In this document: positions 15,660 through 19,836 of the stretch, in pieces | Position numbering within the stretch: the stretch's first letter is position 1 | Layout: the number at the start of each line of letters is the position of its first letter | Source: Dunaliella salina | Lineage: Eukaryota; Chlorophyta; Chlorophyceae; Chlamydomonadales; Dunaliellaceae | Direction of reading: 5' to 3' | Assembly (NCBI GenBank): GCA_002284615.2 | Contig: MU069700.1 | Span: 340,587-360,422, forward strand | DNA length: 19,836 nt | Program-made: the position numbers and the translations under genes | Notes under the pieces: model-generated | Told to the model about the DNA's origin: nothing | The model's input: the letters and a program-made list of their open reading frames with translations, nothing else | Databases searched by the model: none

Positions 15660-17710
15660 TGAGATCTTGCCTTAGCGTGGATATGGATTTGTGATGATAG
15701 TTGGCTGGAACTTTGCAGCTCTCTTTTATCATGGAAAAAGGCCTTCAGAGGTAGTTTGATGCTGTTCTTTCTAAACGCTTGAGGGAGATCACTACGTCCA
15801 AGCTTGATGCAGCCAAAAAAAATCCATGAAATTTATTGTGTTGTAACGATTGAAAAAAGGACTAAGCAGGCATGTGATTTTAAGGACAAGACCATGGTGA
15901 TGTGTTGTATAAAATTTGAATTGCGAGACTTTATTTAATTTGCAAAGAGAAGTTCGTGGTCATAAGACCATACCTTCAGAGTTTCATAATGGTTTTGACT
16001 TGGAGCAAAGCTTTGAGGCTTCAACCAATTGCCGCACCTTACCATAACAACAAAAAATTTCATCTGCGTAGGACGCATCTTGATCTTGCCAAATTGGCGG
16101 ACCCAAGGCCGGTCTTGCAAGGCAGTCACAGCACTGGATTGGATGTCGGCAACACACGTGTGGAACGCGGATAAAGTGTGCTGATATGTCCTACAAATTC
16201 CTCTTCACACAACCTGGTGTCTTGTGCTGGATAGCATTCCATGTCCTTGCAGCCCAGAAAAGCATTTTGCCAGCTTCAAAGAGGGTCCTCTAGGTAGAGT
16301 GCAGTGCAGCCACGCAATGCATAAATTGGTCTGATACAGTTGATGTGCAAGCTGCAATGACAAATGTTGATCTCACTTTTACTTTCTGACACTAAATACG
16401 CTCACTTTGATCTTGCTTTTACTTTCTGATACTAAAAGCAGGCAAACAAAAAAGGATAGGCTCAATGCGCAAGACGGATCATGATGCATGCCCATGACAG
16501 GAACAAGGAAGACCGCAGACACCAACAAAAAAGTCTCAAGAGGGGCCCTCTTGGTTGAGTGCATTTCCATGAAATTGACCTAGTTTTTACAATCTGCTGA
16601 ATATGCAGGCAGCACAAGGCAAACAAGTTTCTTTAAAGACACTTGTGCAAAAATATCATGATGCGTGCAAGAAATGGGTCCTTGAAACAAGAAGCGCACA
16701 AACGCAGGTTCTTCCACCATCATCAAGAACCAAGCATTGGTTGGTCTCATTGCTCTCAGCATAACACAAAGCATTCTGGTTGCCTCACCTCGTTGAGCTA
16801 CTGCGTGGCTTGACTGAACGTGGAATTGTCCCAACCGAGGGAAGATGGATCAAAGCCATCTAGCAGCCCAAAGCCATTCATCAGCCCCGTGCCGCCGCCG
16901 CTGCTGCTTTCCCCTGTAGTCGTGGCACCACTCTGCACAGGTGCCAGCGCGTATGCCATCGCAATCATGAGTAAGAGAGTGGCTTGGAATCAAACAGTCG
17001 TGATTCCACAACAATGCGTGCCGCTAAATTGCACAGCGCGCGTGCTGGACCCCCCGGCACGCCGATCCGCGCCATTTGTACCCGTTCCCGCGCTGGTACG
17101 TAGCATGGCGGGCAGGCAGGCCGGGCAGGTGGGAGGGCAGTCAAAACAGACAACATCCAAACCACCCTAAAAATACCTAGTACGAGCGATGCTAAAATAA
17201 ACTGTTCTGCCCATCACTGATAAGCAGCACATGCTTCAACCCTGCAGGAATGTATTGAAATGAGAGAAAGAAGAAGAGCACAGCGCATGCAATTCTTGGT
17301 GATGCCAGGCCAATTACTAGGAGGTCCAGCGCCTTCCTAGTCCATTGTATTTGAGGATTCAATCAGGCCAGAGGGGCAGAAAAAGGACAAGATTTTGGCT
17401 TCCAGCAATTGTCTCGTTAACTCTGGTCAAATAAGCGTATGAAAGAAAAGTTCAAAATTGCCATGTTCACTTGAAAGACATTCTGAAGACATGGGGCCAG
17501 GAATCCAGCTGCTGCCAACAGGATCGGCCTCATTGCCACAACATTGCAAACCGTGCCAGCAACTGTGCAAGTACTTTAAATATGCGTGCAAAAACATCCA
17601 GGGCAAATTCTTGATCTCCAAACAAATTTCTTTAAATATGGATCCAACTTTCTGTATTGCAAATCCTTGATTTGTTCAGCATGCCAGGGATTAAACCAGA
17701 ATCCCTGCAT
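15660..17710. repeat. Right copy of the long direct duplication, with about 1 kb extra DNA
   Basis: The flanks 15660-16140 and 17200-17710 are collinear with 10370-10930 and 11020-11660 of the left copy. Between them this copy has about 1,050 bp against about 90 bp on the left. It was either inserted here or lost there. The extra part holds a repeated phrase (ACTTTCTGA-ACTAAA at 16380 and 16421) and a GC-rich island at 16860-17165. Confidence 0.75.
16798..16968 (-). CDS. Candidate 56-codon small ORF or first exon, unrecognised
   Basis: On the minus strand an ATG at 16968 opens 56 codons to a TAG at 16798. The product begins with a short hydrophobic segment (MIAMAYALAP), then a Thr/Ser/Gly linker, then a Gly-Phe-Asp-rich tail (NGFGLLDGFDPSSLGWDN). 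It sits at the edge of a GC-rich island, unlike the flanks, as might a promoter-proximal exon. A donor-like GAG|GTGAGG follows the stop by nine bases. An overlapping plus-strand frame (16820-17170) is also open and cannot be excluded. No homologue is recognised. Confidence 0.25.
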   Translation of the reverse strand: MIAMAYALAPVQSGATTTGESSSGGGTGLMNGFGLLDGFDPSSLGWDNSTFSQATQ

Positions 17711-17826
17711 GTAATCTCATTGCTCACAAAAAACCTTAATCTGCACAACCTCAAAACCACCATCTTTGCATTGGAAAACAAAAGAGTATCAGGAGATTAA
17801 AAAAAGTAGTGGACACCATGCCAAAA

Positions 17827-17847
17827 TTTTGGGCCGAAGGCCCAAAA
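17827..17847. repeat. Perfect 9-bp-stem hairpin, three-base loop
   Basis: TTTTGGGCC, then GAA, then GGCCCAAAA. It could be a transcript hairpin, but it is not next to a recognised gene end. Confidence 0.85.
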
Positions 17848-18291
17848 GGACTATCTCCGCCCCCCCCCTCCTCGTATTGCCCCCACCCAGACAAAAATGG
17901 TACCAACCTGTTCCTCTTTCAACTCTTTATCCATCAGTGTGCTTATCACAAGGAGTAACTGCTTTGTAGGAGTGCTACAGGGCACAAATTGAACTGTGTC
18001 TTAGAGCGCAACACCTGCAAGGGGCATAGAAGTGACCTGGACCACCGCAGATTTCTTCCCCCACTTCATAATCCATTCTCAAATACATTATAGGTGTGTT
18101 TGCCTTGCAGCCTGGGCATATGTTTGCGGCATAGAACTTTTATCATGCATCCAGACGACCCACTTTTCCCTTAACATCCTCAAAAAGGGTGCCAATTGAC
18201 AGTTCTCGAGCTCAGGAGCCCATTCATATGTTTAAAACCCTGTAGAAGTGGCCCAGAAATATCTGGAGGGCGTGTCCCAGAAAGTCCAAAG

Positions 18292-18317
18292 CCCCTCTAC
18301 CCCACCCCCCTAACCCC
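18292..18317 (-). other. G-quadruplex motif with telomere-like GGGGTTAGGGG (minus strand)
   Basis: The plus strand has four C tracts of 4, 4, 6 and 4 separated by TCTA, A and TAA. On the minus strand this meets the standard G-quadruplex pattern, and the 18306-18317 part contains TTAGGG-like sequence. It is a single occurrence, not an array. Confidence 0.8.
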
Positions 18318-18964
18318 TTCCACCTCCCTCCACTTGAACTTATACATACATCAATTCGACTCCTCTCAATCGCAGGAAAAGGAAAAGAAAGTTATGCTAC
18401 GAGCCACTGGCCAGGCGCGTTGATTAAGGAAGGGAGCCACCCCACCAGTATCCGGCATGAACTACAAGAATTGGGGCACAAACCTCACGTGCTGGGCCAT
18501 TAGAACACTCATCCCGGAGAATCCCGGGGCTGTCCATGCGTAGGGGAACAGCTCTGACCCTCAATCTTCGGATTCTAATATACTACAGTAGTTATTAGAT
18601 GGATTTGTACTTAGGCGTCCGAAGTTATGCTTCCTGGGGCCTCCGGAGTGGTGCCCAGAGTGGTGCTAGATTAAGGTGGTGCCCTGATCCCCCAGATCAC
18701 ACTAGGCAGTCCTTGTTGTTTACTGCTTCGAGGAGGGACTCACAGCCCTTCAAACCCGTGGGTATCCTTTTCCTTTTTTGGGGTAGGGAGCGTCTTCATT
18801 CTTTTGCGCTCAAAATTTCCCCTTCACACTCTTCCATGCATTTTTCTTTCCTTTTTTTTCCCTGCAACTGCCGCAAGCATTGTTTCTGGATGGTGGACCC
18901 CAGTTAGATTTTCCTTTGTCAGCTTGCTCACTTGCATGGTTGAGGCACTGAGATCTACTTGTTA

Positions 18965-19082
18965 CTACTCCTGAACAGATTCAACAGATGTTTGATGCAT
19001 TGGAATTGGACGCACAAGATGATTACTCGTGAACAGATCCAACAGATGCTTGATGCACTGGAGTTGGACGCACAAGATGTCT
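18965..19082 (+). repeat. Two-unit 59-bp tandem duplication of a protein-like segment
   Basis: The unit containing GAACAGAT-CAACAGATG and GTTGGACGCACAAGATG occurs at 18972 and 19031, with about six differences. Both units read EQIQQM-DALELDAQD, in different frames because 59 is not divisible by three. The differences are partly at third codon positions. The second unit continues open to a TGA at 19145-19147 with a basic tail. It could be a decayed exon or a coding piece of a retroelement that duplicated. I do not recognise the peptide. Confidence 0.75.
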
Positions 19083-19147
19083 GGCTTAGCAAACGGTCTG
19101 CGAGCAAGTCCACTCGATCACCCCTCTTGCACAAATTCAAGAGATGA

Positions 19148-19652
19148 ACGAGGAACTCTCGAGTTTGACTTCCTCTGGTGGGCCCGTCTGACTGGTCTCC
19201 AATTCTTTTCCAAGGGGTGGGCAAGCCATCCAAATTTTTTGGAGAACTCTTCAAGCCCTTTCCAGAAATGATTTAAGGAAAGAAAAGTAAAGGGTTACGT
19301 AGCTGTACCAGGAATGGTGAATTCATCGAAGTGCACCTAGGATGAAAAGGCCAAAGAAGCACAGCCACTCAGAAAATTAATCGTCCATAATGCTAATTTC
19401 AGAAATCCTTAGTAATATCATAGTCATATGTGGAAAACAGCTACACGAAAAGGAGCGCCCCGGCTGAGCATCTGCAGGCCCACGGAATGTGCTAACAGAA
19501 CATTCATTTCATTAGATGCAATTAAATTTCGCTGACATCAAATTTCGACCATTACCCATTTGTTTCCGAGCTGTCGTGTGACAGGTCGTTTCGACGAAAT
19601 ATTGACTCTATTGACTCTAGAAGAAGCCTTTTCCTGTAATTTTGCAACGAAG
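19148..19652. other. Intergenic, nothing recognised
   Basis: No domain, tandem repeat or clear exon is visible. A frame is open from about 19540 into the right-edge exon, so the exon's left border could lie further upstream than 19653. Confidence 0.5.
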
Positions 19653-19836
19653 GTCACAGAGCAGTCTGCGTGCACCCTCATGCTCACATCAGCGCATCAA
19701 TCTCCTGGATCAACTTTTCAAGAGTTGCTGCCAACCAGTCCGGGCGTGCTGCCAGAGCTTAAACGTGCACAAGCAGCCCTTGAGGGAGGCCTGGTACAAG
19801 GCACTCTGCAGGTACAAGCTCCTCCTCTTTTAATTG
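19653..19836 (+). CDS. Probable exon of a gene running off the right edge
   Basis: After a pyrimidine-rich stretch and AG at 19651-19652, one frame reads a protein-like sequence (QELLPTSPGVLPELKRAQ, then AALEGGLVQGTLQ) up to a good donor, CAG|GTACAAG, with GT at 19812-19813. The exon would then be 19653-19811. The same frame remains open to the window end, so the donor is not forced. Alternative acceptors exist a few bases later. The codon pattern and absence of low complexity set it apart from flanking DNA. No family is recognised from about 50 residues. Confidence 0.4.

Larger units (their letters stand above)
17711..18954. other. Intergenic stretch with C-rich tracts, no supported gene
   Basis: Open frames are short and lack recognisable domains. 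Visible structures are a 9-bp-stem palindrome at 17827-17847, a poly-C run near 17861-17869, a telomere-like C-rich stretch at 18292-18317, and a pyrimidine-rich segment at 18766-18870 that may be a distant relative of the dispersed repeat at 4846-4921. Confidence 0.5.

Noticed and set aside
16820..17170. 116-codon plus-strand frame in the GC-rich island
   Set aside because: Pro/Ser/Val-rich, overlaps the opposite-strand candidate and lacks any domain; GC-rich DNA has few stops in all frames.

Overview
This window reads as nuclear DNA of a eukaryotic microalga. Genes are broken into short exons with GT-AG introns, separated by retroelement fragments, minisatellites and other repeats. No bacterial-style operon, rRNA, tRNA or CRISPR array is visible. 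The green-algal or related lineage is an inference, from the type of LINE present and from an algal-style type II thioesterase. I cannot name the species.

Layout. 1-1740: a 273-bp near-identical direct repeat (1-273 and 1419-1691) around an internal stretch that ends in a purine tract, resembling the two ends of a small LTR element. 2832-4123: a 5'-truncated LINE copy bounded by a perfect 13-bp target-site duplication, carrying a zinc knuckle and a PD-(D/E)xK endonuclease. 4120-4600: a 12-bp minisatellite with a higher-order repeat. 5060-5510: a LINE-like G-rich fragment and, on the minus strand, a remnant of a second retroelement. 6132-6281: a 75-bp tandem duplication.

Genes. 7491-8985 (minus): a five-exon gene for a 129-residue, almost entirely helical coiled-coil protein. 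9398-9987 (plus): a probable two-exon gene for a 113-residue protein I do not recognise. These two start head to head about 410 bp apart. 12114-15419 (plus): a six-exon gene for a 259-residue alpha/beta-hydrolase of the type II thioesterase (TesA/GrsT) family, with an intact Ser-Asp-His triad. It probably edits polyketide or peptide synthases, but no synthase lies in the window. A second LINE copy sits directly upstream of its start codon. 16798-16968 (minus) is a weak candidate small ORF. 19653-19836 (plus) is probably an exon of a gene running off the right edge.

A diverged direct duplication (10370-11660 and 15660-17710) flanks the thioesterase gene. The left copy carries a 26-bp-arm perfect hairpin that the right copy lacks. 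The right copy carries about 1 kb of extra DNA with a GC-rich island. All exon models come from reading splice sites and phase by eye and need transcript support.
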